Notes: generated from the sequence alone by a model not told the origin. DNA of 64,000 nt from Jidongwangia harbinensis (GCF_020216025.1 NZ_JAIWNC010000001.1:496001-560000); one strand, 5' to 3'; positions 7,971 through 16,369 are shown, numbered from the stretch's first letter. Program-made: numbers and translations.

Positions 7971-9683
7971 CTAGACCAACTGGACACGGGCGCTGGGTCC
8001 GGCCCAGCTGTCCCGGCCGGAGAACAGCTCGGCGTTGAGCCACGCCTCGGACTCCACGGCCGCCAGCGCCTCGTGCTGCGGCAGGGCGTGGGCGACCAGC
8101 GCGTCCGCGGCGGCCTTGCGGGCCCGCCAGCGCTCGATCGGCTCCCGGCTCGGCAGCAGCCGGGTGGGCACCCGCTGGCCCAGCAGGAGGCAGTCGATGC
8201 CGGGGAGGCCGTAGAACGTCGGTGAGGTCGACTGCAGGAAACCCCGGATCACCGGATCGCGGAACCGCAGCGGCGCTCCGGCGGCATAGGCGTCGACGAG
8301 CGGCTGGAGGCCGGAGATGTCGGCGCGGGCGCGTACGTCGGTCCAGAAGGGGGTGTCGAACTTGGTGTTGAACTTGTAATGGATGGACAGGAACCACCGG
8401 ATCGCGTCCCATTTCGCGGCCAGCGCGGCGTTGACCACGTCCCGGCTGATCGGGTCCGACCAGGAGGCGGGCAGGGCGGAGATCAGTGACATGGCGGACA
8501 GCGTGATCATCAGCAGGCCGCTGGACTCCAGCGGCTCGACGAACCCGTAGGAGTTGCCGATCGCCATCACGTTGCCGCGCCAGGCCCGCTCCCGCCGCCC
8601 GCTCCGGAAGCGCACCTGCCGGGGCGTGCCGACGCCGGGGAAACGCCGGGCGAGTTCGGCCGCTGCCTCGTCGTCGGACAGGGCGCCCGACGCGTACACG
8701 TACCCGTGGTGGTCGCTGTCCGGGGTGGGGATGGTCCAGCACCAGCCGGAGGACATCGTGGTCGCCGTGGTGTACGGCTTGAGGTGGCCGCCGTGCGGCC
8801 GGTTCCCGGTCACCGCCGAGTCGGTCCAGAGGCTGTCGCCGAAGCTCTGGAACGGGGTCTCCAGCGCGTCGCCGAGCAGCATGGAGCGGAAACCGGTGCA
8901 GTCGACGTAGAGGTCGAACTCCAGCCGTTCGCCGTCCTCGGTGAGCAGGTGGTCGATCCAGTCCGAGTCGCGGCGCCGCGCGGTGGCCAGCTTGGCGTCG
9001 ACGTGCCGCACCCCGCGCTCGCGCGCCAGCCGGACGAGGTAGTCGACGAACGTCGCGTTGTCCAGATGGTAGGCGAACGGCAGGTACGGCAGCAGCGAGA
9101 TCAGCTCGCCGCCGGCCCGGAGCACCGGCGTGCGGTCGGCGGCCATCATCAGCGACAGCAGGGACGCCGCGTTGATGTCCTGCTGGGTGGCGAGCGAGCC
9201 GAGCAGGCCGACCGAGTTGGCGCCCCAGTCGAACGGGGCCATGAATCCCCGCGGGTCCGGACCCCAGTCGAAGCGGATGCCCAGTTTCCACGTCGGCCGC
9301 ACCTGCTTGTACAGGTCGGCGGGGTCGATGCCGAGATAGTGGTGCAGGAACAGCAGCATCGACGGCACGGTGGCCTCACCCACCCCGATGATCGGGATGG
9401 CCGAGGACTCGACCAGCGTCACGTCCAGCCACGGCCGGCGGGCGCGCAGCGCCAGCGCGGTGAGATAGCCCGCGGTGCCGCCGCCGATCACGCCGACCGA
9501 CCGTACGGCGTGCGGATCGCCGTCCCGCGGACGCGCCGGATCGTCGACGGGCCGTTCGTGGTCGCGGAGTACGCCGGTCAGGTTCACGGCGCCGTCCCGG
9601 CCGCCGAGCCAGGCACGCAGCGCCTCCGCCTCATCCGCGGAAAGCGCGCCGATCAGCGACTCCGGCGGCGTCGTTCTGGTCAT
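7971..9683 (-). CDS. FAD-dependent tryptophan halogenase
   Basis: A 570-aa flavin-dependent halogenase. The FAD-binding GGGTAG is at about residues 67-72, the catalytic Lys is probably K133 in TWKLGIRF, the hallmark WxWxIP motif is WCWTIP at 314-319, and the Glu expected near the active site is E386 in EPLESSG. The first ~60 residues are an extension before the Rossmann fold. ATG at 9683 is preceded by GGGAGG, which fixes the start even though the antiporter gene overlaps it by 53 bases. Halogenases of this class act on free Trp or on peptides; MibH of the NAI-107 lanthipeptide pathway is a peptide-acting precedent. Both lasso cores here carry two conserved Trp, so peptide-Trp chlorination is the likely reaction. 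Regiochemistry cannot be read from the sequence. Confidence 0.92.
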   Translation of the reverse strand: MTRTTPPESLIGALSADEAEALRAWLGGRDGAVNLTGVLRDHERPVDDPARPRDGDPHAVRSVGVIGGGTAGYLTALALRARRPWLDVTLVESSAIPIIGVGEATVPSMLLFLHHYLGIDPADLYKQVRPTWKLGIRFDWGPDPRGFMAPFDWGANSVGLLGSLATQQDINAASLLSLMMAADRTPVLRAGGELISLLPYLPFAYHLDNATFVDYLVRLARERGVRHVDAKLATARRRDSDWIDHLLTEDGERLEFDLYVDCTGFRSMLLGDALETPFQSFGDSLWTDSAVTGNRPHGGHLKPYTTATTMSSGWCWTIPTPDSDHHGYVYASGALSDDEAAAELARRFPGVGTPRQVRFRSGRRERAWRGNVMAIGNSYGFVEPLESSGLLMITLSAMSLISALPASWSDPISRDVVNAALAAKWDAIRWFLSIHYKFNTKFDTPFWTDVRARADISGLQPLVDAYAAGAPLRFRDPVIRGFLQSTSPTFYGLPGIDCLLLGQRVPTRLLPSREPIERWRARKAAADALVAHALPQHEALAAVESEAWLNAELFSGRDSWAGPSARVQLV

Positions 9684-10944
9684 GGTGATCCTCCCAGGTG
9701 TACGGCGGCACGTCCGTGCCGCGGATCCGGCGCAACAGGGGCGCGGTCATGGCGGTGGAGACCAGCGCCATGATCACGAAGATGGTGTACGTGGTGCCGT
9801 GGATGACGCCCAGCTCCAGGCCGATGCTCAGGACCACCAGCTCGGTCATGCCGCGGCAGTTGAGCAGTACGCCCAGTTGGGCCGCGGTGGACCGGTCGGC
9901 GCCCGCGAGACGTGCCGTCAGCCAGACGGTGGCCGACTTGACGCCGACCGCGACGAGCAGGATCACGGCGCACCAGAGCCACAGTTCCGGCGAGGTGAGC
10001 CCGCCCAGGTCGGTACGTAGTCCGGAGTGGACGAAGAACAACGGGAGCAGCAGGGGGAAGAGCAGGCCCTCGACCGCGCCCCGGACCCGGTGGCCGAGCG
10101 GCGAGTCGCCGGGGAACGCGACCCCGAACAGGAACGCGCCGACGATCGCGTGCGCCCCGGCCCACTCGGTGACCGCCGCGGTCAGCAGCAGGCCGGCCAG
10201 CACGACCGGTACGCCGTACCGCCCGCCGTCGGCGGACATCCGCCGCAACCCCGGTTGCACCAGGGCGAACAGCACCGCCGCGACGACCGCCAGGGTCAGC
10301 ACCACGGTGGTAGCGGCCGCGCGGACCGCCGCGCCGGCCAGCAGCGCGGGCACCGCGGCCAGCACCACCCAGCAGAGCGCGTCGCCGGTGGTCGCGCAGG
10401 TCATCGCGACGACCGCCACCCGGTTGCCGCACATGCCGGTGTCCATCAGGATCCGAGCCAGCACCGGCACCGCGGTGATCGTCATCGCCACGCCGAGGAA
10501 CAGCGCGAAGGGCGCCGTGCCGACCCCGGCCGGCGCCAGCGTGGCGTGCGCCGGCAGGGCCAGCAGCACGCCGACGCCCAACGGCACGGCGAACGCGGCC
10601 TGGCTCACCGCGAGTGTGAGCCGTCCCTCGGCGCGGATCGCCGCCGGGCGCAGTTCGGCACCGGCGAGGAACACGAACAGGATCGCGCCGAGCTGCGCGA
10701 GCAGCGACAGCCCGGCCATCAGGTCGGCGCCGAACAGCCACCGCTCGCCGGCCGGCCAAACGGCGCCGAGCACCGACGGGCCCAGCAGGATGCCGGCCGC
10801 GATCTCCCCGATCACCGGGGGCTGGCCGAGCCGCCGGGCCACCGCGCCGGCCGCCGCGCAACCGGCGACGACCAGCGCGACGGCGGCCAGGACGCGCACG
10901 GCCGGCCCGGCCGGGGGCATCACCAGCAGCTCGGCGACGGCCAT
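9631..10944 (-). CDS. Cation/proton antiporter (CPA2, Kef-type)
   Basis: A 437-aa protein with about 12-13 hydrophobic segments, the Kef/NapA-type start GQPPVIGEIAAGILLGPSVLG and a short charged C-terminal tail. It begins one base after the flavin reductase stop and runs 53 bases into the halogenase gene. Antiporters of this type accompany halogenated peptide antibiotics (for example the NAI-107 and glycopeptide clusters). The role here may be export, resistance or ion homeostasis, but this is not proven. Confidence 0.88.
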   Translation of the reverse strand: MAVAELLVMPPAGPAVRVLAAVALVVAGCAAAGAVARRLGQPPVIGEIAAGILLGPSVLGAVWPAGERWLFGADLMAGLSLLAQLGAILFVFLAGAELRPAAIRAEGRLTLAVSQAAFAVPLGVGVLLALPAHATLAPAGVGTAPFALFLGVAMTITAVPVLARILMDTGMCGNRVAVVAMTCATTGDALCWVVLAAVPALLAGAAVRAAATTVVLTLAVVAAVLFALVQPGLRRMSADGGRYGVPVVLAGLLLTAAVTEWAGAHAIVGAFLFGVAFPGDSPLGHRVRGAVEGLLFPLLLPLFFVHSGLRTDLGGLTSPELWLWCAVILLVAVGVKSATVWLTARLAGADRSTAAQLGVLLNCRGMTELVVLSIGLELGVIHGTTYTIFVIMALVSTAMTAPLLRRIRGTDVPPYTWEDHHDQNDAAGVADRRAFRG

Positions 10945-10945
10945 C

Positions 10946-11557
10946 TCAGACCCCCGCCGGGTCCGCGGGCGCCGGGATTCCCGCCGTCCGGGACCCGCGC
11001 CGTCCGCGGGAGAACTCGGCCAGGTCGAGCACCTGGTCCAGCATCAGCCGCAGGCGGTCCCGGCTGACCGGGTCGGCCGGGTCGCCGTCCGCGTCCAGCG
11101 CGGCCCGCGGACCGGCGAGCGCCACCCCCATCGGGGTGGGCCAGCCGCGCAGGGCGTGGGCGACGACCCGCAGCGTGGCCAGGGTGGTGGTCGCCGCCTG
11201 CCCGCCCGCGGACACCGCGACGCAGCCCACCGCCCGGCCGTCCAGGTACGGCCGGTGGTCGCCGGCCAGGTCGTTGACGTAATCGAGCGCGTTCTTCAGC
11301 AGGCCGGAGAGGGTGCCGTGGTAGGCGGGTGAGAGCAGCACGACGCCGTCGCAGTCCGCCATCGCGGACAGGTAGCGGCGCTGCCGGACGTCCCGGTCCG
11401 GGCGGTCCGGCCGGAACGACGGGAAGTCCAGGTCGTCGCCGGTGAACACCTCCGCCTCGGCGCCCGACCGCAGGCACTGCCGGGCGCACCAGGCGGCGAT
11501 CCGCTCGACCCGCGAGCCGGCACACGGCGCGCCGCTCAGCAGCACCACCCGACTCAT
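10946..11557 (-). CDS. NAD(P)H-dependent FMN reductase
   Basis: A 203-aa flavodoxin-fold protein of the FMN_red family: N-terminal VVLLSGAPCAGSRVERIA (phosphate-binding loop), then VVLLSPAYHGTLSGLLKNALDYV, the typical SPxYxGxxxGxLKNAlD motif. ATG at 11557 overlaps the stop of the FAD hydroxylase gene (ATGA). It probably supplies reduced flavin to the halogenase encoded two genes downstream. Confidence 0.88.
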   Translation of the reverse strand: MSRVVLLSGAPCAGSRVERIAAWCARQCLRSGAEAEVFTGDDLDFPSFRPDRPDRDVRQRRYLSAMADCDGVVLLSPAYHGTLSGLLKNALDYVNDLAGDHRPYLDGRAVGCVAVSAGGQAATTTLATLRVVAHALRGWPTPMGVALAGPRAALDADGDPADPVSRDRLRLMLDQVLDLAEFSRGRRGSRTAGIPAPADPAGV

Positions 11558-13011
11558 CGCACTGCCCCGGCCGGCTCGCCGAACCACGTTCGCAGCGCCG
11601 TGTCCAGGCTCGCCGGCTGCGGCGGCCCGTCCGCCGGCTGCACCCAGGCGACGCAGCCGTCCGGGCGGACCAACAGCGCCGCGGCGCCGGACACCCGATC
11701 GGCCCGCACGTCGCCGAGCACGGTGAGCCGGTCCGCCCACGGCGCGGCGACGGCCCGCAGGTCGGGGCGGTCGGTCAGGTCGAGCAGCAGGCCGCGGCCG
11801 GTGCGCTGGCACACGGCCAGACGGACGGCGTCGTCGCCGGAGCGGACGGTCAGGTCGCCTACGGTCCGGCCGAGCAGCGGATGCGACTTCTCCGGGTCCG
11901 CGCCCACGTCGTAGGCGAGATGCGTCATGGACACCAGGTCGAACAGCAGCGGCCGGATCGCCGGTGAGTTCTTCAGCTCCCGGTAGAACTCGTACGCCGG
12001 AGTGATCCGCTCATCCGGGTCGATCAGCGTCATGTCGGCCAGCGCGTTGCGGATGACCTTCGCCGCGACCGGCCGCCGTTCCGCCTCGTACGTGTCCAGC
12101 AGCCCCGGCGGCGCCCACCCGAGCACGGTGGCGGCCAGCTTCCAACCGAGGTTCACCGCGTCGGTGAGGGCCAGGTTGAGTCCCTGCCCGCCGTTCGGCG
12201 GGTGCACGTGGGCGGCGTCGCCGGCCAGCAGGACACGACCGAGGCGGTACGTGCCGGCCAGCCGGGTGGCGTCGGTGAAGCGGGCGAGCGATCGTGGCGC
12301 GGTCAGGGTCAGCGCCATGCCGGTCGTGCGTCGTACGCTCGCCTCGACCTCGCCCAGCGTCACCTCGCCGTCCCGGTCCGGCGGCGGGACGAACTCGATC
12401 GACACCACCCGGCACGGTCCCGGGCGCCAGGTCACCATGCCGGTGCCGGTGCGGTGGGTGCCCGGCGGCAGGGTCCGGGTCGCGGGCGCCTCCACGGTCA
12501 CCAACGCCTGATAGCCGGTGATCCGCGGAGTGGTGCCGTCGGTGCGGAAGCCGGCGGCGCGGCGGACCACACTGTGGCTGCCGTCGCACCCGACCAGATA
12601 GCGCCCGGTCACCCCCGCCCGGCCGGTCGCGCTCGTCGCCACCACGACCTGATCGGCCCCGGCGCGCACGCCGCTGACCTCGGTGCCGCGCAGCAGAACG
12701 ACGCCGAGACGGAGCGCCTGCTCCTCCAGGGCCTTCTCGACGACCTGCTGGGCCACCCCGGGCAGGACCGCCGGCAGGCGTTCGCCCGCCGGGGGCAGAT
12801 CCGGCGCGGGCGGGGCCGCGGTCACCCGCTCCAGCAGGCCGTGCCGGTCCAGCGCCTGAGCGGCCAGCCGGGTGATGCCCTGGGCCCGCAGCCGGGTGTC
12901 GCGCTCCGGCCGGCTCTCCAGCACCACGGTCGCGACGCCCCACCGGCGCAGCTCGCAGGCGAGCATGAGGCCGGCCGGGCCGGCGCCGACGATCACCACG
13001 TCAGCGTCCAT
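11554..13011 (-). CDS. FAD-dependent aromatic monooxygenase
   Basis: A 485-aa class A flavoprotein hydroxylase. It has GxGxxG as GAGPAG (about residues 9-14), the DG motif GCDGSHSVVR, the GD motif GDAAHVHPPNGGQGLNLALTDAVNLGWKLA, and a thioredoxin-like C-terminal domain as in polyketide hydroxylases and phenol monooxygenases. The gene overlaps B1 by 11 bases and the reductase by four. In this cluster the obvious aromatic substrates are Trp and Tyr of the precursor core, so it is a candidate for peptide ring hydroxylation. Confidence 0.88.
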   Translation of the reverse strand: MDADVVIVGAGPAGLMLACELRRWGVATVVLESRPERDTRLRAQGITRLAAQALDRHGLLERVTAAPPAPDLPPAGERLPAVLPGVAQQVVEKALEEQALRLGVVLLRGTEVSGVRAGADQVVVATSATGRAGVTGRYLVGCDGSHSVVRRAAGFRTDGTTPRITGYQALVTVEAPATRTLPPGTHRTGTGMVTWRPGPCRVVSIEFVPPPDRDGEVTLGEVEASVRRTTGMALTLTAPRSLARFTDATRLAGTYRLGRVLLAGDAAHVHPPNGGQGLNLALTDAVNLGWKLAATVLGWAPPGLLDTYEAERRPVAAKVIRNALADMTLIDPDERITPAYEFYRELKNSPAIRPLLFDLVSMTHLAYDVGADPEKSHPLLGRTVGDLTVRSGDDAVRLAVCQRTGRGLLLDLTDRPDLRAVAAPWADRLTVLGDVRADRVSGAAALLVRPDGCVAWVQPADGPPQPASLDTALRTWFGEPAGAVR

Positions 13012-13288
13012 CGTCCCGGCCCTCCCGGGTGCCGGTCACCGGCTGGATCAGGCCCCGCTCGGCCAGTGGCCGCAGCGCCGCCATCTCGTCGCGGCCGGAC
13101 TCCGGTTCGAGGCCGGTCAAGGATTCGTACGGGCCGACGGCCGGCCGCCCGTGCAGCGCCCGGCGCAGGATGCCGGCCAGTTCCGGGGAGAGCCGGAACA
13201 CCACGTTGACCCGGGTGTCCAGCAGCACCCCGCAGAAGGGCATCTCGTGAAAGGTGATCCCGGGGGTGAGCCGGGCCCGGACAATCAT
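13001..13288 (-). CDS. Lasso peptide B1 protein (PqqD-like RRE)
   Basis: A 95-aa winged-helix RiPP recognition element. It should bind the leader peptide and deliver the precursor to the B2 protease. The fold pattern is visible: a beta-rich start with DTRVNVVFRLSPELAGILRRAL, then helices ending in a basic tail. ATG at 13288 overlaps the cyclase stop (ATGA). Size and position between C and tailoring genes suit split-B actinobacterial lasso clusters. Confidence 0.85.
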   Translation of the reverse strand: MIVRARLTPGITFHEMPFCGVLLDTRVNVVFRLSPELAGILRRALHGRPAVGPYESLTGLEPESGRDEMAALRPLAERGLIQPVTGTREGRDDGR

Positions 13289-15138
13289 GACGCCACCCTT
13301 CGCAGCCACAGCTCCATCGCGCAGAGCCGGGCGATCTTCTCGCCGTTGCGGTAGGCCAGCCGGGGCGCCAGCGTCCGGGCGAAGTCGCGGTCCATCACAC
13401 CCAGCTCGCACAGCAGCGATTCCGGTCCCAGCAGGCCACGCCAGACGGGCACGTGCTGGTGGACGAAGACGGCGGGGATGGCGTCGATCCGGGCCTGGTG
13501 CATCCGCTGGTTCACCTGTTCCGGCATCCCCTGCCGGGCATAGCCGATCCGCAGCGCGAGTTTGTCGACCGTCACCCCGTAGTCGAAGCCGGTGCGGTAG
13601 CGGGCCGGCAACGCGAGGGCGAACTCGATCACGTCCCGGTCGGCGAACGGGGTGGCGAAGAGCTGCCGCCGCGGCAGGTAGGTGTTGAGCCATGCGGCCT
13701 GCAGGTTCGGCGTGTTGCAGGCCTCGTTGACGAGGAACATCGGCGTGATGCCGCGCGGCAGTCGCCGGCGCCGCCGGTCGGCGTCGCGCAGGTCACCGCG
13801 GGCCGCCTCGACCGATGCCTGGATGCCGGCCGCGACCCGTTCCGCCGCGGCGGCGGTGAAGCCCAGCGGGCGCACCATCGCGTCGCGGCCGGGCAGCGCG
13901 ACCGTCGACCGGCCGACCAGCCGGTCACGCAGGTAGCGGAGCACGCCGACGCCGCCCGGCGCGGCGAAGGTCGAGCCGGCCAGGCTCTTGGCGGTCTGCC
14001 AGAACGGCTCCCCGGCCACCAGCGGGTTGAGCATCGACAGCCCGGCCACCTCGAACCTCTCCCGGAACTGGTCGTCGGCGAGGATCTGGTCGGAGAGCAG
14101 GCCGGACAGGATGAACGTCGCCTGATCCGACCCGGCCTGCTCGGCGGCCGCCCAGGGGCCCGGCTGCGGCACGTGGGTCTGCGGGAGTGCCCGGCCGGTG
14201 GCCTGGTCCAGGTAGCCACCGTCGTGACGGACGTGCTTGGTCAGGTCGTACGGCACGAAGGACAGACCGTGGGCGGCGGCGACCGCGGCCGCCGCCTCCC
14301 GGTCCTCATCGAAGCCCGGGAACGACTCGAGCGTGAAGTGCAGTCCGGTCATGGCCGCGCCCCGCCGGCCGGCCTCGCACGCCACCACGGCGGAGTCGAT
14401 GCCGCCGCTGAGCAGCAGCACCGAACGCCGGTCGCCGGACAGCAGCCGGCCGCAGGCGCGGCTCAGCCGGTCGGTCAGCGCGTCCGCGGCCGCCGGCAGG
14501 GTCGCCGGCATCGACGAGACGGGCTCGAACTGGTCGAACCGGGAGAGCACCGGACGCCCGACGCCGGCCTCCCAGGTCAACCGGTGGCCGTTGGGGAGCC
14601 GGCGGACAGCGCCGAACCAGGACCGGTCGGCGGGCATGCCCATCTCGGCGACGACCATCGGCAGCAGGCTTCCGTCCACGTCGGACAGACCGGGCCGGGA
14701 CCCGGCCACCAGGTGCATCGGGTCGGTCGCCCAGGCCAGCGCGTGCTCGTCCGCGCGCCAGAACAGCGGGATCAGCGAGCTGACACCCCGGTACAGCGCG
14801 AGGCCGCCGTCGCGGGCCAGGTGGGCGAGGACGAAGTCGCCGCGCAGCCGGCGGACCGCCGCCGGCCCGTTCGCGTCCACCAGATCCTGCAGGTGCGCGA
14901 GCGGGTCGGAGCCGGGGGCGTCCAGGTCGACCCAGCCGGTGAGCAGCACCCGCGGCGGCGTTCCGCCCGCGGCGGCCGGGCCCTGGACGAACTCGCCGGC
15001 GAGCCGCTCCGCCCCGGCCCCGCCCCGCCGGGAGCCGTCCCACGCATTGCCCGGAGCGCCGTGCCGGCGCCGCACCACGCCGTCCGCCGGTCCGCCGGCC
15101 GCCAGCCAGCCGGACATCCCGAAACCGGTGACGATCAT
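13285..15138 (-). CDS. Lasso peptide macrolactam synthetase (C protein, asparagine-synthetase-like)
   Basis: A 617-aa ATP-dependent cyclase that adenylates the ring-acceptor carboxylate (predicted Asp8 of the core) and joins it to the N-terminal Gly amine. The N-terminal ~200 residues resemble the glutaminase domain of asparagine synthetase B but lack its N-terminal Cys. The synthetase domain has the PP-loop LLSGGIDSAVVA. ATG at 15138 overlaps the B2 stop and precedes an Ntn-like opening (MIVTGFGMSGW). The length is normal for the family. Confidence 0.92.
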   Translation of the reverse strand: MIVTGFGMSGWLAAGGPADGVVRRRHGAPGNAWDGSRRGGAGAERLAGEFVQGPAAAGGTPPRVLLTGWVDLDAPGSDPLAHLQDLVDANGPAAVRRLRGDFVLAHLARDGGLALYRGVSSLIPLFWRADEHALAWATDPMHLVAGSRPGLSDVDGSLLPMVVAEMGMPADRSWFGAVRRLPNGHRLTWEAGVGRPVLSRFDQFEPVSSMPATLPAAADALTDRLSRACGRLLSGDRRSVLLLSGGIDSAVVACEAGRRGAAMTGLHFTLESFPGFDEDREAAAAVAAAHGLSFVPYDLTKHVRHDGGYLDQATGRALPQTHVPQPGPWAAAEQAGSDQATFILSGLLSDQILADDQFRERFEVAGLSMLNPLVAGEPFWQTAKSLAGSTFAAPGGVGVLRYLRDRLVGRSTVALPGRDAMVRPLGFTAAAAERVAAGIQASVEAARGDLRDADRRRRRLPRGITPMFLVNEACNTPNLQAAWLNTYLPRRQLFATPFADRDVIEFALALPARYRTGFDYGVTVDKLALRIGYARQGMPEQVNQRMHQARIDAIPAVFVHQHVPVWRGLLGPESLLCELGVMDRDFARTLAPRLAYRNGEKIARLCAMELWLRRVAS

Positions 15139-15656
15139 GGCCGCACCGCCGTGGTCCCCGGCCCCGGATAGCGGGCCAGCTCCAGGTAGTTGGTGCGGCT
15201 GGAGTCGGGCCGCCCGACCAGCGGCGTGCCGCCCAGCGCCGGCCAGGCGTGCAACTCGTCGCGGTTGTCCGGCCGCTCGATGACCGGGTAGCCGATCACC
15301 ACCTCGACCGGGAAGCCCAGCGTGCGCAGGCCGGCGACCAGTGCCAGCGACTCGTGCAGGCACCGGTGCCAGCCGGTGACGGTGCGCAGCAGGCCCTGCA
15401 ACCGCCAGCCCGCCGAGCGGGCGCAGAAGATCGCGGCCCGCCCGGTGTCGCGCCGCGCGGGTTTTCGTGACGACACCGGCGGCATCTCGGCCAGGGCGGC
15501 GGCCAATCCGCTGGCGGCGAAGACGCGTCCGATCCGCACCGCAGCGACCAGCGCCGCGCCGAGCTCGGCCGTCCGTACCCAGGCGCCTGGCGTCAGCGGC
15601 ACGCCGCCCAACAAGAAATGACGAAGGTGCCGACTGCTGTCCGACCGCGCCGTCAT
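15135..15656 (-). CDS. Lasso peptide leader protease (B2, transglutaminase-like)
   Basis: A 173-aa cysteine protease of the transglutaminase-like lasso B2 family. The catalytic Cys lies in WHRCLHESLALVAGLRTLGFPVEVVIGYPV and the His in DELHAWPAL. The Asp of the triad is less clear. It removes the leader after the conserved Thr-x so that Gly1 becomes free for cyclisation. GGAGGGGG precedes ATG at 15656. The gene follows precursor 1 by 30 bases. Confidence 0.9.
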   Translation of the reverse strand: MTARSDSSRHLRHFLLGGVPLTPGAWVRTAELGAALVAAVRIGRVFAASGLAAALAEMPPVSSRKPARRDTGRAAIFCARSAGWRLQGLLRTVTGWHRCLHESLALVAGLRTLGFPVEVVIGYPVIERPDNRDELHAWPALGGTPLVGRPDSSRTNYLELARYPGPGTTAVRP

Positions 15657-15686
15657 CGAAACCCCCTCCTCGAATGGTCAGCCGCG

Positions 15687-15824
15687 TTATTCCTCGAAGT
15701 CGCCCCAGCTGACGTCGTACACGTACGTGCCCCAGCCGTAGGTCACGTCCTCGAGTGCTCCCAAGAACTCGAAATCGGGCTCGTCGGTCTCGAAGGCGCG
15801 CTCCAGCTCCACCTTCTCCTGCAT
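15687..15824 (-). CDS. Lasso peptide precursor 1 (45 aa)
   Basis: A 45-aa precursor with leader residues 1-29 and core 30-45. The leader keeps the lasso recognition pattern with correct spacing: Pro16, Phe18, Gly22, Leu24 and the invariant Thr28 two residues before the core (PDFEFLGALEDVTYG). Tyr of the classical YxxP is replaced by Thr13. The predicted core is GWGTYVYDVSWGDFEE: Gly1, ring acceptor Asp8, eight-residue ring, eight-residue acidic tail, Trp at 2 and 11, no Cys. ATG at 15824 is preceded by GAGGGGGG. Confidence 0.88.
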   Translation of the reverse strand: MQEKVELERAFETDEPDFEFLGALEDVTYGWGTYVYDVSWGDFEE

Positions 15825-15963
15825 CGCATTCACCCCCCTCGCAAGCTCGGTGACAGTGGTGGGGGGGGGGGGGGGGGGGGGCGCGCCCCCCCCCCCCCCC
15901 CACGGGGGGGGCGGGGTTGTGACGTCGCGCCCGCACCACCTCTCACGTCACGTTCACCCGGGG
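15825..15963. repeat. G/C homopolymer palindrome between the two precursor genes
   Basis: The 139-base gap holds a run of 21 G (15861-15881), a CGCG centre and a run of 16 C (15886-15901). Positions 15866-15901 form a 36-base perfect palindrome made only of G and C, followed by another run of eight G (15904-15911). As RNA it could form a very stable hairpin that attenuates transcription between precursor 2 and the rest of the cluster, and the G-tracts could also form quadruplexes. An assembly artefact or a length-variable homopolymer is equally possible. Confidence 0.7.
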
Positions 15964-16098
15964 TCAGTCGTCGCGGTCGCCCCAGCTGACGTCGTACGTG
16001 TAGCTGCTCCAGCCCGCGGTCACGTCCTCGAGCGTTCCGACGAACTCGAAGTCGGCCTCCTCGATCTCGAGAGCCCGCTCCAGATCCTCCTTCTGCAT
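15964..16098 (-). CDS. Lasso peptide precursor 2 (44 aa)
   Basis: A 44-aa paralogue of precursor 1. The leader, residues 1-28, keeps Phe17, Gly21, Leu23 and Thr27 (ADFEFVGTLEDVTAG) but has Ala15 in place of Pro. The predicted core is GWSSYTYDVSWGDRDD with Gly1, Asp8, Trp2 and Trp11. The block YDVSWGD is identical in both cores while positions 3, 4, 6 and 14-16 differ. GAGGAGG lies nine bases before ATG at 16098. No Cys is present, so a lanthionine cannot be made from it. Confidence 0.88.
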   Translation of the reverse strand: MQKEDLERALEIEEADFEFVGTLEDVTAGWSSYTYDVSWGDRDD

Positions 16099-16177
16099 CG
16101 CAATTCACCTCCTCACGTGTTCTCCGTGTCCTGTTCCCATGCTGGCAAGAAGCGCGGGACGAAAGGAGTCCGTGAAA

Positions 16178-16366
16178 TTACCTACCGGAGCGGATCCACA
16201 TGGCGATGACGGCGCTTCTGCTGTGCACCTGATAACGTGCGTACAGTCGACTCAAATGGGTTCCGACCGTGCGCACCGACATATTCAGCCGGCGCGCGAT
16301 CTCTTTGTCGGAGTAACCCTGCGCCACCAATTCGAGGATCTGTTCCTGGCGTGGGCTCAACCGCAC
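16178..16366 (-). CDS. LuxR/GerE helix-turn-helix-only regulator
   Basis: A 62-aa protein that is almost entirely a LuxR C-terminal DNA-binding domain (LSPRQEQILELVAQGYSDKEIARRLNMSVRTVGTHLSRLYARY). GTG at 16366 follows the LanKC stop by three bases, so the two are translationally coupled. There is no receiver or ligand domain. It is probably a pathway regulator binding near the precursor promoter. Class III clusters such as ram also pair a LanKC with a LuxR-type regulator, though RamR has a receiver-like domain. Confidence 0.85.
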   Translation of the reverse strand: MRLSPRQEQILELVAQGYSDKEIARRLNMSVRTVGTHLSRLYARYQVHSRSAVIAMWIRSGR

Positions 16367-16369
16367 GGT

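Noticed and set aside
7021..9291. Minus-strand frame in phase with the ABC permease that would give a 1016-aa fusion
   Set aside because: The upstream part overlaps the ATPase and halogenase genes in another phase and reads as Arg/Pro-rich noise. The real permease starts at GTG 7020.
15840..15930. Coding frames through the poly-G/poly-C tract
   Set aside because: They give only runs of Gly or Pro and do not connect to a start with a ribosome binding site.
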